This document shows positions 23,018 to 34,434 of a stretch of 64,000 nt of DNA, one piece after another. The position numbers and the translations under genes are program-made. The notes under the pieces are model-generated. The model was not told where the DNA came from, searched no databases, and worked only from the letters and a program-made list of their open reading frames with translations. The stretch is from assembly GCA_030323885.1 (NCBI GenBank), contig CM059187.1, positions 84,094,027 through 84,158,026 of the forward strand, in the 5' to 3' direction. This DNA is from Branchipolynoe longqiensis (Eukaryota > Annelida > Polychaeta > Phyllodocida > Polynoidae). Position 1 is the first letter of the stretch. Each line of letters begins with the position of its first letter.

Positions 23018-23294
23018 CAATGGCCGTAATCGATTAACATGACCCGAGCGACTCGGGTCACCCGAATCGTCAGAATTTCAAATCGAACACTGCGAGTAGA
23101 GTCGACAAATACACATGCTGTGTGCAAAACGATCCGACCCAAGTAACCCACCTCCTAGCTGGGGTTGGCTACGAGCGATGACATCACATTTGCGGAGAAA
23201 TGCATTCGATTATTCGACCCGAGTCTGTAGGATGTGCGCATGCGCCAAAAAGTGGCTCGGGTGACCCGAGTTGATTAATCGATTACGCCCAATG
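23018..23294. mobile_element. Short TIR element with CAATG flanks (family L)
   Basis: Left end GCCGTAATCGATTAA and right end TTAATCGATTACGCC are inverted; the direct repeat CAATG flanks it (23018-23022, 23290-23294). Each terminus holds a second palindrome, CTCGGGTCACCCGA / TCGGGTGACCCGAG. Non-coding. Confidence 0.8.
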
Positions 23295-23299
23295 TGTAG

Positions 23300-23770
23300 C
23301 ATGCTCTGTGGCAAAGTCTTAGAGAGGATTTCCACCCCTATCCTACCCTCTGGTGGTAAGGTAAATAACTAATGTCGGTGGCACCAGCTCACTATTAAAG
23401 TATCCTCTGCGGAAAAGGTCTATTATGGGACCATTTCTAAAATGAGTCTTCTGAGATGCTGAGGCTGGTACCCAGTAAGCCACTAAATAGAAAGCTGAAC
23501 CTACTAGTTTGGAAATGAAACCTCAGAAAACTCATGTAGTGTGCATGCTTAGCAACCACAGGGGGTTTACACACTCATAGCACATTGTCATAGTGGTTTT
23601 TGTGCACTGGTGGATCAGGTACAAAGGAGCCTGCTTCCTGCACACAAGGGTGTGCATGTGTGTGTAGAGGGGGGGGGGGGGTACTGTGATTACTAATTGG
23701 GACAGGATGTGGGTGACCAGAGCCAGCAGTGTAGTAGGAGTGTTAGAATGTGGAAGAGCTAGTGAACACA
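23300..23770. other. Intronic sequence without recognised features
   Basis: No gene or repeat recognised except a G run at 23669-23680. Confidence 0.35.
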
Positions 23771-23774
23771 CATG

Positions 23775-24105
23775 GTTGCTTGGTTGGTTACTGGAGTTTT
23801 ACGTCCTTGCAACAGCTAAGGCCATATCAGGATGGGAACAGACTTGTGATAGTGCACTCATGGTGACTTTATAGTGCTGTCCCACTAGGAAATCAGGCCG
23901 CCAGCACCACGACCCGATATCCCACTCAGTCACATTATCCTAAAACGGAGCTAACAAGTCCATATCCTATTAATGCCGATCGCCAGGCTAGGGAGTGGCA
24001 AGTTTCAATTTTGTATGTCATTGGTTTGACTCGACCGAGAATCGAACTCCCGACCGTCCGCATGGGTAGCCTACGCTCTACCGATTCGGCCACCGCGTTC
24101 GGTGT
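23775..24105 (-). repeat. tRNA-derived SINE family A, near full length
   Basis: Complete minus-strand copy ending in the head complement CTCTACCGATTCGGCCACCG. Confidence 0.9.
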
Positions 24106-24249
24106 CAACACACGTACAGGAAGTGGTACTTTATCTATTGCAAAAATATTAGCTAGGAAAACTTCATTGGAATCTAGAAGAACCCCAACAAGGATGATCA
24201 TCAGGAAGCATGGTTATAGGTTCAAAGTGAGTTTAGAGTACAGGGTAAA

Positions 24250-24595
24250 CGGTTGGTTGTTAGTTTTATGGCCTGGCAACATCTAAGGTCATATCAGGAC
24301 GGGTACGGACCTGTGACAATGCGCATTCATGGCGACTTTATAGTGCTACCCCACTAGGAGACCAGGCCGCCAGCACCATGACCTGATATCCCACTCAGTC
24401 ATGTTATCCTGACACTGAGCCAACCAATCCTTGTCCTATGCTAATAATGCCGAGCGCCTGGCTAGGAAGTGACAATAATATATTTTTACGGTATTGGTTT
24501 GTCTCGACCATGGTTCGAACCTGTGGGTTCGAATCCCACCATCTACCAAAACGGGAGATGGACGCTCAACTCATTCGTCCATCCCGTCAGGTCTA
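24250..24595 (-). repeat. tRNA-derived SINE family A, near full length
   Basis: Second complete minus-strand copy 150 bp after the previous one; the head belongs to the 'GGTCTACCA' subtype also seen at 12297 and 55700. Confidence 0.88.
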
Positions 24596-24599
24596 TAGG

Positions 24600-25395
24600 A
24601 CAGAGCGGGAGAGGCGCCAACCCCAGTGTATAAGCAAGCTGGGTGATAACTTATATCCTTCAGAGACTGGTAGAATAAAATCAGAATGCCTGTGTTATAT
24701 GGTTAATGACAGGCCAATGCACATACCTAGGAGGAAGGTACATGCCAACCTCTTCTGCGGCAGACTATTCCAACTGCCTCAGCTTGGGTTGTATGGAGTA
24801 GGAATACTCCAGAGGCAGACATATAAAAAGGTTTCCCTAAATCGGGATAGACTTGTAGTATAATCTTTTTCTAGGTAACAAGGCACCTGAGATTGTAAGC
24901 TTTTTGAAATATGAGCATGTCTCAAAAGGTGATAACTAATTTTGTTGTTGTCTGCGTAACAATTGACAGAAAACAGCACAGAAACGGTTACACCGAAAAC
25001 ACAAGAACATTTGCTTCAAATCAATATGTATTCTATTGGGATTGTGAAACACCATAAATCACTTTGTCCTGAGCAAATGCATAAGCAGATAGTATGTTGA
25101 TCGTTACAATGGACAAAGTTTTGTCCCATATCACTTCTCACCTTTTGAGACAGGCTTATATTAATTCAGAAATCAACTACTTTATTAAACGCTCAAGTGA
25201 TGACGATAGCACGTCGGCTTTGGTGTGATATGTCCTCTCCGGTCTGATAAGACTCGATATCGGACATGGTACGATATCATCATTTTTACTTTGCTATGGG
25301 ATATTAAATCAAGGTGCAAGCAAACAACTTTCTTGATTTGTAATTAGCATAATAAAATTTGTATTTTGAACTAGTTATTTTCTTGATTTATTTAT
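24600..25395. other. Intronic sequence without recognised features
   Basis: AT-rich. An open frame at 24438-24863 spans the SINE head and shows no family motif. Confidence 0.35.
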
Positions 25396-25400
25396 AGCTA

Positions 25401-25599
25401 CAGTAAAACCTCTCTAACTGACCACATCCACAGTTCGACCACTCCCCTATATCGATCGCTTTATTTGGATCCGAAACAACAATTTGGATCCCATACAATA
25501 CCATTGTAACAAAATGAAAAACTCCCTAAACCGACGATCTCTCTAAATGGACCATTTAAAGTCGGTCCCATGGTCGGTCGATTTAGAGAGGTTTTACTG
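25401..25599. mobile_element. pogo/Tigger-like MITE (family F), intact
   Basis: CAGTAAAACCTCTCTAA at the left and TTTAGAGAGGTTTTACTG at the right, flanked by TA on both sides. 199 bp, no transposase; the type is typical of pogo-superfamily MITEs. Confidence 0.92.
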
Positions 25600-25934
25600 T
25601 ATATCTCAATTGAGAACAACTAATCAAGCTGTGACTCATTTATCTTTAATGGCCCCTTTCAACTGTTGCGTTAGCGTGAAGTAGTCCAAGGAATACGTAT
25701 ATACAGAAGCCTAGGTTTTCTCTATGAAATAGAACGGAAACCTGCTTAACTCATGGGTCAGTAATTACTGAGGAAGGCTGCTTATAAAGAAACAGTTCAC
25801 TAGCTAGCTAGTATAGAATTAAGTAGAAAAAGCGGAAAACTCTTCCCAAGAAAACCCCAAAACACTAACATAGAACCTTAAGAAAACAACTAACATAGTA
25901 ATAAGAATAGAACAAAAATACAATGCCAAGCGGG

Positions 25935-26133
25935 CCCAAAAAAAACTAACATAGGCTACTAATCATACCAACAGACTATCTATCTGCTACTGAAATGCAG
26001 ACAATCAAATAACTTATCAGCAGCTACTGCTTGGTAAGACAACACCAAAACTACAGCTGGCCAGCATTGAAAACAAGCCTGGGTACCCGGGCTTACATGC
26101 TATGGACAGTATAAATACAGCCTCAATTAAAAA
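25935..26133 (+). repeat. Poly(A)-tailed retroposon (family O)
   Basis: Matches 54221-54420: shared TAACATAGGCTACTAA, CTATCTGCTACTGAAATGCA, CTGGCCAGCATTGAAAACAA, GGACAGTATAAATACAGCCT and a terminal A run. Upstream 25840-25930 is an A/C-rich continuation. Confidence 0.85.
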
Positions 26134-26647
26134 AAAAAGTTCACTGCAATAGAATTCCCCAAGGAAAGTAGCACAAACCGTACTTTGAAACCATTTGTCT
26201 AGGCCAGGGATGAAAGTGGTCCCCACCAGAAAACGCGGAAATCAAGCAGAGATTATTAATATTACACCGACGGCGAATTTCCGTGAAAACATGGATCTTC
26301 ACCCATAGACTTAGCACTGTCATAAGATTGCTGGAAAACGCCGGAGGTTAGGTTTCAACTATCCTTGTTGTGACTGTATTAACTCCCATATCTAACTAGG
26401 TCTTGCTTAGGCTTAATGCTCTAGCAACATATAAGGTCATATAATAACGGGATTCAAACTACCCAACTGTTGTCATATACATCCTATTTTTTAAAACTTT
26501 GTTTATTGTTAATCGTTAAATATAAAAAATCGCGGAAATCAGCGACACCGTGGAAATCTTTCATCCCTGCCTGACACCAGAGAATGGGCTACTGATCTGT
26601 TCAGAATCACTAGACCAGGTATCCTATGGGTATCATTAGTACGTCTG

Positions 26648-26885
26648 TCCAGACTGAATGGCTAAATCGATAAGAGCCCTGGCTGGCTTTCTGTGTGGGA
26701 GATCGTAGGTTCAAACCCCAGACGAGTCAAACCACTGACGTACACAATTGACACTTGTTACCACTCAGCATTACTAGCATATGACAAAGACAGGTTTGCT
26801 CAGTATCAAGGTAATGTGGGACATTTTCCAGTGAGGCAGCACTATAAAAGTCATTGAGTCTGCAATGTCACAGGTCGGTACCTAC
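26648..26885 (+). repeat. tRNA-derived SINE family A
   Basis: Head ATGGCTAAATCGATAAGAGC, B-box GGTTCAAACCCC, internally shortened body. Confidence 0.82.
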
Positions 26886-27008
26886 TTGTTGAGCGACTGA
26901 CTAAGTGAGCGACTGAGTGAGTGAGCGACTGCGTGAGTGAGTGAGCGACTGCGTGAATGAGTGAGCGACTGAGTAAGTGAGCGACTGAGTGAGTGAGCGA
27001 CTGAGTGA
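26885..27008. repeat. Minisatellite of GAGCGACTGxGTGA units
   Basis: Five to six irregular units of 16-28 bp built from GTGAGCGACTGAGTGA. Confidence 0.9.
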
Positions 27009-27009
27009 T

Positions 27010-27590
27010 GTTGAAGGATAGAAAATAAGATAAAGGCATGGCCGTGGAACATGCTCCAATCTCTCTTGAACTGGATACTCTCAGAACGGACACGAGTGCA
27101 CAGCGATCACCCCGCGCCCTGCCGCCTGGTGTTAAGTAAGTACACTACACAGCGAGGTAGCCAGCAAGAGTGGCGATTCCAGCTTGGAACATGTGACTTA
27201 GAAATCGATGTTTGAAATGATTCCGAGAAAAACAAAGATATTGGGGAAAAAATAGTCGGTTGGGAGTTGGAAATAGGACAAATGTATTGGTATTTTCCGG
27301 AACTTCCAATGTCAATCAATAGTCTGTGTATACATTTTTTTAAACATAAACAGCATACTCCAGTAGTCGTGGAAATAAAAGTTAGATGCTATAAATTTGC
27401 TACTACATCAACGCCTTTGTTCACACCGGGTCAGGTTGCATGAGTGGGCAGATATTCAGGGAAATTTGGTTGCCCGAATCACAAATCAGATTGTATCAAT
27501 GGATCGAAACATCTTAATTTCAAGCACTGTTGTTGAATGGGTTTCAGTTCTACCTTATTTTTGTTTTGTTTTAAAGATATAAACAAATAT
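27010..27590. other. Intronic sequence without recognised features
   Basis: No gene or repeat recognised. Confidence 0.35.
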
Positions 27591-27845
27591 TAGATTAATA
27601 AAAATAATCTATTTTACTTTAGCTCTAAGTACATTATATTTCAAAGGATTATCTTTGAACATATATGAAGTTTAAAAAAATGACTGGGCCAAATTAATTC
27701 TGACAGGCACACCGAAACATAAGTTTTGTTTAGCATTTTTCAAGTATAGCAACAACACCTTGGAGCACCACACTGTAATGAGTGCACCAGCATCTAAGTT
27801 GGATATGTAGGCTCATATCTAGGTGAGTGTTTCTGTTTCGAAACG
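27590..27845 (+). repeat. TTAA MITE (family E), diverged partial copy
   Basis: Shares TAATCTATTTTACTTTAG, AATTAATTCTGACAGGC and GAGTGCACCAGCATCTAAGT with intact copies; ends not preserved. Confidence 0.65.
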
Positions 27846-27924
27846 GGGATCCAATCATTGGATCACACGACAATCCAGTGGTGTAGCGGGCTCTTTGAAT
27901 CTTATTTGGTTCTTCTTACTACTG

Positions 27925-28100
27925 TAGTAGTCTGCACTGACCTCTCAGGCAAGGAGCCACATAGACAGGTAGGCATGGGCGGGATGGTGACATCACGGAG
28001 CCTAGGTGGTGTAATGGTTAGCACACTGGCCCGGAATGCAAAGAGATGTGGGCTCAATTCCAGCTCTAGGCACAATATTTCCCATTTTCATTACCCCCCA
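27925..28100 (+). repeat. tRNA-derived SINE family B
   Basis: CTGACCTCTCAGGCAAGGAG, then A-box region TGGTGTAATGGTTAGCACAC, B-box-like GGGCTCAATTCC, and the tail CAATATTTCCCATTTTCATT. Confidence 0.85.
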
Positions 28101-28244
28101 ACACTGGTTGTCGTGACCATTATCCTGCACATGCTTTGTGCTGTATGGTTGTTGAACCTACCCTGTGTATGTACATGTAAGTGCATTGCCTGTATGTGTG
28201 CAATTGTAAGCATTAAATGACCATTGACTTACAATTCCTGGGGG

Positions 28245-28425
28245 ACTAGTGTAGTCTGCACTGACCTCTCAGGCAAGGCGGTGCATAGACAGGTAGGTGT
28301 GGGTAGGGTGATGACATCAGGGAGCCAAGGTGGTGTAATGCTTAGCACACTGGCCCAGAATGCAAGAGATGTGGGTTCAATTCCCGCTCTAGGCGCAATA
28401 TTTCCCATTTTCATTACTCGCACAA
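28245..28425 (+). repeat. tRNA-derived SINE family B
   Basis: Second copy 320 bp downstream; B-box GGGTTCAATTCC is better preserved here. Confidence 0.87.
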
Positions 28426-28514
28426 CACTGCACATAGGACCTCACCTAATAAGTTCTTAATGGACAAGGCTACTACAGTTTAATCCCCAGCGATAGACAA
28501 AGAGACTGACGTAC

Positions 28515-28690
28515 CGAGTTGGCCACCTCCATGAAATTGGATCCTCCCTGCTGACCCTGGAGGGTGTCGGAGACGTGGATGATGCGGGTGAGGGCCTCGT
28601 CGTCGTGCTCCTCCATCAGTTTGTACAGACTGGGCACCTCACGGTCTGACACGCGTCGCTCAACCACCCCGCCACCAGCCGCGCGGAGCC
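28515..28690 (-). CDS. MCC: MCC homologue, coding exon 3 (linker)
   Basis: The 176-nt exon reads from the acceptor TTTTCAG|GGCTC to the donor AACTCG|GTACGT. It starts with two bases that complete an AGG codon with the single A left by exon 2, and ends in phase 0. The peptide contains VPSLYKLMEEHDDEAL and ends GGSNFMEVANS. The last part matches the GGSYLELANT block of vertebrate MCC that directly precedes the coiled coil. The first part is Gly/Arg/Val-rich and poorly conserved, as expected for the MCC linker between the EF-hands and the coil. Just upstream in transcript order (28694-28812) is a 28-bp minisatellite that occupies the place of the polypyrimidine/branch-point region. Confidence 0.88.
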
Positions 28691-28693
28691 CTG

Positions 28694-28812
28694 AAAAGCA
28701 CAGCACAGCTATTTAATGTAGGTCAGCACAGCACAGCTATTTAATGTAGGTCAGCACAGCACAGCTATTTAATGTAGGTCAGCACAGCACAACACAGCTA
28801 TTTAATGTAGGT
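28694..28812. repeat. 28-bp minisatellite next to MCC exon 3
   Basis: Four units containing CACAGCTATTTAATGTAGGT; the last is 5 bp longer. It starts within 10 bp of the exon 3 acceptor. Confidence 0.93.
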
Positions 28813-28824
28813 CACTTTGTTTAA

Positions 28825-29174
28825 AGTTACATAGTCCGATGGTCTTGAGTTTCTGTCATTTTTCTGAGATAAATATACTAAATTGATTGCAATAATCTAC
28901 ATTACTTTAATTTGAAGTAACTTTTATTTTAAATGGCTAACTGTTGAGATAGTTGAAGTGCAACTATGTAAAATTAATTTTGGCGAGTATGCCAAAAGTC
29001 TGACACCATAGGCTCCAGCAGTAACAGGTTCTATTAAACCGTCTCAGTATTCCCTTCTATGTGGCGACAAATACTTAATAAGTGCACCAGTGTCTAAGTT
29101 AGCTATGTAGGAAAGAAATCTAGATAACTGTTTTGGTTTTGAAAATTTGATATTTTTAATCTGACTATGCAGCT
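28825..29174 (+). mobile_element. TTAA MITE (family E), intact
   Basis: AGTTACATAGTCCGAT at the left and ATCTGACTATGCAGCT at the right, with TTAA on both sides (28821-28824, 29175-29178). The 350-bp element has no coding capacity; TTAA flanks suggest piggyBac- or Kolobok-type mobilisation. Confidence 0.85.
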
Positions 29175-29224
29175 TTAAAGATGCACAATCTGATTAAACA
29201 ACAACAACAACTATTACTACTACT

Positions 29225-29400
29225 TGTAGTAGTCCCCGCTGACCTCTCAGGCAAAGAGCCACATAGACAGGGCGATTGCATCAGCGAGTCTGGGTAGTGT
29301 AAAGGTTAGTGCACTCGCCCCGGAAAGGCAACAGGTGAGGGTTCAAAAACCTACTCTATGCGTAATATTTCCCATTATGCCATCTCACATATCCCAAGTA
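29225..29400 (+). repeat. tRNA-derived SINE family B
   Basis: Third copy: CTGACCTCTCAGGCAAAGAG, GTGTAAAGGTTAGTGCACTC and AATATTTCCCATTATG. Confidence 0.8.
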
Positions 29401-29409
29401 GATATTGGT

Positions 29410-30620
29410 GGGCCGTTCCACCCACAGCTAGCATCCACACCCCACTGGAGGTCACGTGCAACCCAGCTGGCCAGTGACAGGTCACTTCTATTTTGGCTTA
29501 GGCAGAATAAACTAGAGAATAATCTCGAAATCTGAAGCAATCTGCAGCGTTGAACTCACTTTCCTCAAAACTGGTCAGCATGGGGTGGGATTTTACATCA
29601 ATAAAAAAAACTTCCTTCTTATTTTCCCCCTATACTTTTGTTATTCTTGTTCAGATTTGATGCCAGAAATAAAGGAAATAAAATAAACCATATGCAAGTT
29701 TAGTCTTTTTTGTTGTGAAGTGTTTTTGTACCAAAAAAATCCATTTCACAGTCAGCCATTTCTAACATGACATATGAGACATGGTTGGATCCGTACTAAC
29801 ATCTTGAAATGGATTGATATATCAGACAAAACAGTTCCCAAATCAAAAGGAAGTATTTATTAACATGTTCCATGCTTAAACAAATACAAATATTTTTTAT
29901 ATGTTCAGAAATAACATTACAAATTTGTGTCACAAACGTAACCAGTGGTGTCTTGATACTATACAATTATTGTATGCTAATTAGTCAGTGAATAAAGCAC
30001 AGCTGGGAATTACTTTTTTGTATCAATATAAGCACTACATATTTGTGTATATTATGCCATGATTAATATGCTTCTCAGTATGAAATTATTTAATTCTGCT
30101 TAGATTTTTATTAAGTAGACTGTGTGGTATCCAAAACATGTATTATGTCTGAGCAAAGAGAAATTGCACTTTCTACCCACCATCTAAGTATGTAGATAGG
30201 GTACAGTGTTAAATATTCCACCAAACCATATACATACTAAGTAAAAGAGGTTTCTTTATAGTAAGTTAGAAATACCTATACTGAGAAAAAAATCAGCGAT
30301 ATTTATTTCATAGATAAGGGTTTCTTACTTATTTTGTGTGTTCCATTGATGCCACTTAATCACAGATTACACCTTTATATTTTATCTCATCAATTTTTAT
30401 TTTACATACAATGCGAAGGGGAGATGTCCAGCTTTCATTTGAAACCAAACAATGTTAAAAATTCAAATATTAGATTTTAACCCTCCATGTAACACTTCTG
30501 GCCAGTTTTGAGGAGAATACTTCCTTTAGATATAGAGTAAATTCAGGAGTACCACACAAAGATTTGTTGGGGGAAATTTGTCTAAGTACAGAAAAGCCAA
30601 CTTCACCCACATGAGCAGCT
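29410..30620. other. MCC intron 2, AT-rich
   Basis: No exon, RNA gene or known repeat recognised between MCC exons 3 and 2 in this stretch. Confidence 0.4.
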
Positions 30621-30631
30621 CCTATAATTAA

Positions 30632-30770
30632 AGCAGCATAGTCCAATGAAAACATCAAATTTTCTAAACCGAAACACTTATTTAGATTTGAGTCTACATA
30701 TTCAACTTACATACTGGTGCATTTTATTATACTGGCGCACTTATTAAGCATTTGATACTGCAATGAAAGG
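30632..30770. repeat. TTAA MITE (family E), partial
   Basis: Begins after TTAA (30628-30631) with AGCAGCATAGTCCAATGA; its inner sequence (CATACTGGTGCA, GCGCACTTATTAAGCAT) is inverted relative to the intact copies. Confidence 0.65.
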
Positions 30771-30932
30771 AACATTAAGTCAATTTAGTAGAACCTGTCA
30801 CTGCATATATATACTGATATAGTGGTAGACTCGTTAGTCAATTTGTGAGAGTAGTCAGATAAGTACAAAAGTGAGCGCTCAGTCGAACAAAGCCAATGAC
30901 TAAACACTAGTAACTAAGCAACCATTACTCAC

Positions 30933-31195
30933 TTATTGGTGTCCCTGCCGAGCTCAGCTGCGCATACATGCGCTCGGGGCGACGCGGTGGGGGCAGCGGA
31001 GGCACACCGGAAGTGATGCCAACCAGGTGACCATCACGCATGTGCTCCTGCTCGATCTCGTTAATGAGCTGCATCCGACACCGAACAAATTCGTCAAAGG
31101 AGATGCGGCCGGACTCGTCAGCGCCTAGCTGGTGCATAATCTCATCAACGGCCTCCTCCATGCCGAGCTGGCGACAGATGACAGCCAGGTCCTGA
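30933..31195 (-). CDS. MCC: MCC homologue, coding exon 2 (EF-hand domain)
   Basis: The 263-nt exon continues the EF-hand begun in exon 1. It encodes DLAVICRQLGMEEAVDEIM, then the second loop GADESGRISFDEF, then RCRMQLINEIEQEHM and a Pro/Arg-rich tail. This is the N-terminal EF-hand module of the long MCC isoform. The second loop has a Gly rather than Asp at its first coordinating position but keeps the final Glu, so Ca2+ binding there is doubtful; the human protein is similar. The acceptor is CTTGCAG|TCAGG and the donor CCAATAA|GTGAGT. The incoming phase (one base) fits exon 1 and the outgoing single base fits exon 3. Two decayed tandem copies of the acceptor edge lie immediately upstream in the transcript. 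Confidence 0.9.
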
Positions 31196-31570
31196 CTGCA
31201 AGACAGGCGCATAGAGAGAGAGTTGTTAGGGAAAAAAGGTTTAATGTGATAACACCACGTGAATCTTCATGGTTCAGTTAAATCAGCGGTTTCCACTCTT
31301 GGTAAGATGGCGACAGATGACAGCCAGGTCCTGACTGCAAGACAGGCGCATAGCCATATAGAGAGTTGTCAGGGATAAAATGTTGTATTGTGATAACACC
31401 ATGTGGATTTACATCATGGTTCAGTTAAATAAGTGGATTACACTCTTGGTAAGCTGGTGACAGATGATGGCCAGGTCCTGACTGCAAGACACACAAATAC
31501 AGAGTTATCAAGAAAAAAAAGTTGTAATGTAATAACACCACGTGGATCTACATGGTTCAATTAAATCAGA
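31167..31570 (-). repeat. Three tandem copies of the MCC exon 2 acceptor edge
   Basis: Units of about 125-141 bp start near 31167, 31306 and 31447. Each contains GACAGATGA.xGCCAGGTCC, the acceptor complement CTGACTGCAAGACA, and ~100 bp of intron. Only the first belongs to the real exon. Confidence 0.9.
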
Positions 31571-31636
31571 AAAGAAAAGAAACTCATGAATAATTAATTC
31601 ACCAGCTTCTTCCGTGCTTAGCTGCCGGCCGGGCCC

Positions 31637-31742
31637 TGAATGAATATCGACAAAGACTGCTTTCATTACTTGACTGCCGCTCTCCATTTAGCTCTCTGCT
31701 CTGAGAGTGATGTCCATGAGTCGGTCTTAATGTCTCAATGAA
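31637..31742 (-). mobile_element. LINE 3' fragment
   Basis: Inverted copy of the 2205-2340 / 7196-7322 sequence, including the conserved GCTCTCCATTTAGCTCTCTG. Confidence 0.78.
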
Positions 31743-32057
31743 TAATAATACCAGTAAATAGGCAAACGAGTTTCGGAGAATATAGTAACAAACTTGAAAT
31801 AAAGTAATCTGTAGTAAGGACCAGAGTCAAATTGCCCTGAATTGTATTGCATTTTGAAATCAAAGAGACTACATTTGTATGCTGTTTTAATAGGATTTTT
31901 CGTTAAAGTTCGTATCAGTAGTGAGTTATGTGTATGTCCCACTCAGTCTCACATATTTAATACATCTTAAAATATAAGAGCGTGCATTTTTTTGAATGGA
32001 AGGAACATGACTAAATTTAAATGGTGTTGCAAATAAAAGAAAAAGTGTTCCAAAAGT

Positions 32058-32285
32058 TTGTTTTATTTAACGACACCTCTAGGTCACATTGATTTTTATC
32101 ATCGGCTATTGGAATTAAAACATTTGGTCATTCTGACACATTTCTTTAGTGGAAACCTGCTGCCGCCACATAGGCAACTCTTTCCGATAAGCCGCAAGTG
32201 GTCTTTTATATGCACTTTCCCACAGACAGGACAGCACATACCACATCCTTTGATGAACCAGTTGTGGACCACTGGTTGGAATGGA
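32058..32285 (-). repeat. Dispersed repeat family D
   Basis: Minus-strand copy; AAGTTTGTTTTATTTAACGA at the left and CCAGTTGTGGACCACTGGTT at the right. Confidence 0.85.
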
Positions 32286-32289
32286 AAAT

Positions 32290-32920
32290 AGCCCAAACTG
32301 CAAATGTGTCCACTGACCAGGATCGATCGGATGACCCACACATACACAGTTGGACACGCTACCCCCTCAGCTATGTCCCATTCCAGAATAAGTGTTCCAC
32401 CCAGAAGCAAGTATATCCTGCTATAATCGATATTTCACATGACTATATTATAATATGTAAACAATAATTAGGATAGTGCCATATTAGTGGTGGAATCATA
32501 TTTAGTGGCCTGGAGGTGTGCATGTGTGTCTATTGTGAAAGGAGGTGTGTGTGTGTATATATATATATGTATGTGTATGTATATGTGTGTGTGTATGTAT
32601 ATATATGTGTGTGTGTCCATGCTGAGTGACCTTCACGCGAGGCTAGGGCTACTTCCTATGAACATTCTTTGGTAAACCACAGAGTGTGTTTTCCATTTCA
32701 CGTCGTATGGGAACAAGTCAGTGGCATAAACACTGACTGCCACTTGGGTGAATATTTCCCCCATGCCCTCCTGTCACTGCCCCCACCCCATGGCGTGTCA
32801 ACATAGGCGTGTACTACCAATGGACATAGTGCCTCCTCACATGTCAACCGACTAACTATCATCCACTATATACTTGTGTTTGTTGGTAGTTTTTTGTGCG
32901 TGTTGCTGTTTTATCATTTT
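32290..32920. other. MCC intron 1, includes TG/TA microsatellite
   Basis: A (TG/TA)n stretch lies at 32540-32620. No gene recognised. Confidence 0.4.
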
Positions 32921-32924
32921 ACTT

Positions 32925-33175
32925 GTCACAGTGCACAGTCATGGCAACTTATTGTGCTGCCCGACTTGACAATAGGGTCACTGGAAACACGACCCAATAT
33001 CCCACTCAGTCAGATTATCCTGATGCTGAACAAACCAGTCCTTGTCCTATTCTATTCGTGATGAGTGCCAGGATAGGTAGTGACAAGTAAAATTGTTGTA
33101 CATCAATGGTCTGATTCGATCGAGGATTCAAACCCATGACACATGAGAAGCCTTCCAGCACTCTGAGTAGAAATA
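32925..33175 (-). repeat. tRNA-derived SINE family A, tail-truncated
   Basis: Contains GCACAGTCATGGCAACTTAT, CCCACTCAGTCAGATTATCC and a degraded head; the 3' end is missing. Confidence 0.75.
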
Positions 33176-33199
33176 ATATTAACAAGCTTCAACATTTGT

Positions 33200-34430
33200 T
33201 TTGTGTCATTAAAATGCTATTTGCCTTCAGCAGGCAGCCTCAAACATCAGGATTTAAGCATTTGTAAAATCATGAAAGATGTGTGCAAAACTATGGTTAA
33301 AAAAAAGAAAGAAAAAAAAGATTTTAAAAAGCATAACTCAGTAAGTAATTGTTCGATTTACTTATATTATATATATTTGTAATCAGAATGATAAGACCTT
33401 TCTAACTGTGTAATTATCAAATTAACTTCATGTTTGGAGTGCATACTCTTACAAGTCTTAATCTTACTGACTGGTTCGGCCACCTTGTCTCACCATCCAG
33501 TATCTCAGCAGCCATACAGAATAGCTGTGCTCTAGCTGGACAGGTCTATTATATTATTCAAGCAGCCCAGTGAAATTCTCGACCCAATTAACCCAATCAC
33601 GCAATCCTATATCCTCCCACAATCTGCATCATGAACAATATGTATATATATAATATACATGGAATTCTTTAACATTTACTCAGTGCTCACGCTAAGACAA
33701 CAAGCGGTCCTTTCACGACATAGGCCTACAACACATCAGCTGAGAGAAAATGGAAGGGCTGGCAAGAGGTGTCGAACAACAAATTACATTATAAATCCTC
33801 CTCTAAAGCTATAGAGAATCGAGGGGTTTGGGGAGGGGAGGTATGGAACAACAGACTGAATTGTAATATAAAGCCTTCTCTTGGTCAATACACGGAGGAG
33901 TGGTGAAGGTAAGGCATGGAGTAACACACATACTGGATTATAAGTCCTTATCCTGAACATTAGAGAATAGAAGAGAAGGCATGAGACCAAATTTTATTCC
34001 AAATCTTTATCTAAACCAATAGAGAAGAGAATAATTGGGAAGAGAGTGTAGGCCTATGGCTTAATATAAATCCATATCTGGACCAATAGAGATTGGCGTC
34101 TGGGAGAGTGGTGAATGTACGGGGGCAGCAGATTAGCTTATGAATCTAGACCAATAGAGAAGGGGGTAGGGCGAGAGAAGGTATGAGACAGGACAGTGGA
34201 TTGTAAATTCTAATCGAAACCAATAAAGAATGAAACTGTTAGGAAGAGAAGGAATGGGACAACAGACTGGATTATAAACCCATACCTGGACAAATAGAGA
34301 ATGGGACAACAGACTCAATTATAAATCGTTATACTCTATAGATCTGGACCAATAGAAAATGGAGTGGGTTGGAGAAGGGATGTAAATGTGTATAAATATT
34401 GAGCAACTCGAACCAAACACTCGCCCTGAC
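33200..34430. other. MCC intron 1, irregular tandem units
   Basis: 33830-34390 holds about nine diverged repeats built on 'ACCAATAGAGAATGG...GGATTATAAATCC' with irregular period (60-75 bp). No gene recognised. Confidence 0.55.
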
Positions 34431-34434
34431 TGAA

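Noticed and set aside
24438..24863. 141-codon plus-strand ORF
   Set aside because: Its first third is SINE head sequence and the remainder has no recognised motif.
26885..27008. Possible CRISPR-like array
   Set aside because: Units are irregular, without constant spacers, in a eukaryotic repeat context; it is a minisatellite.
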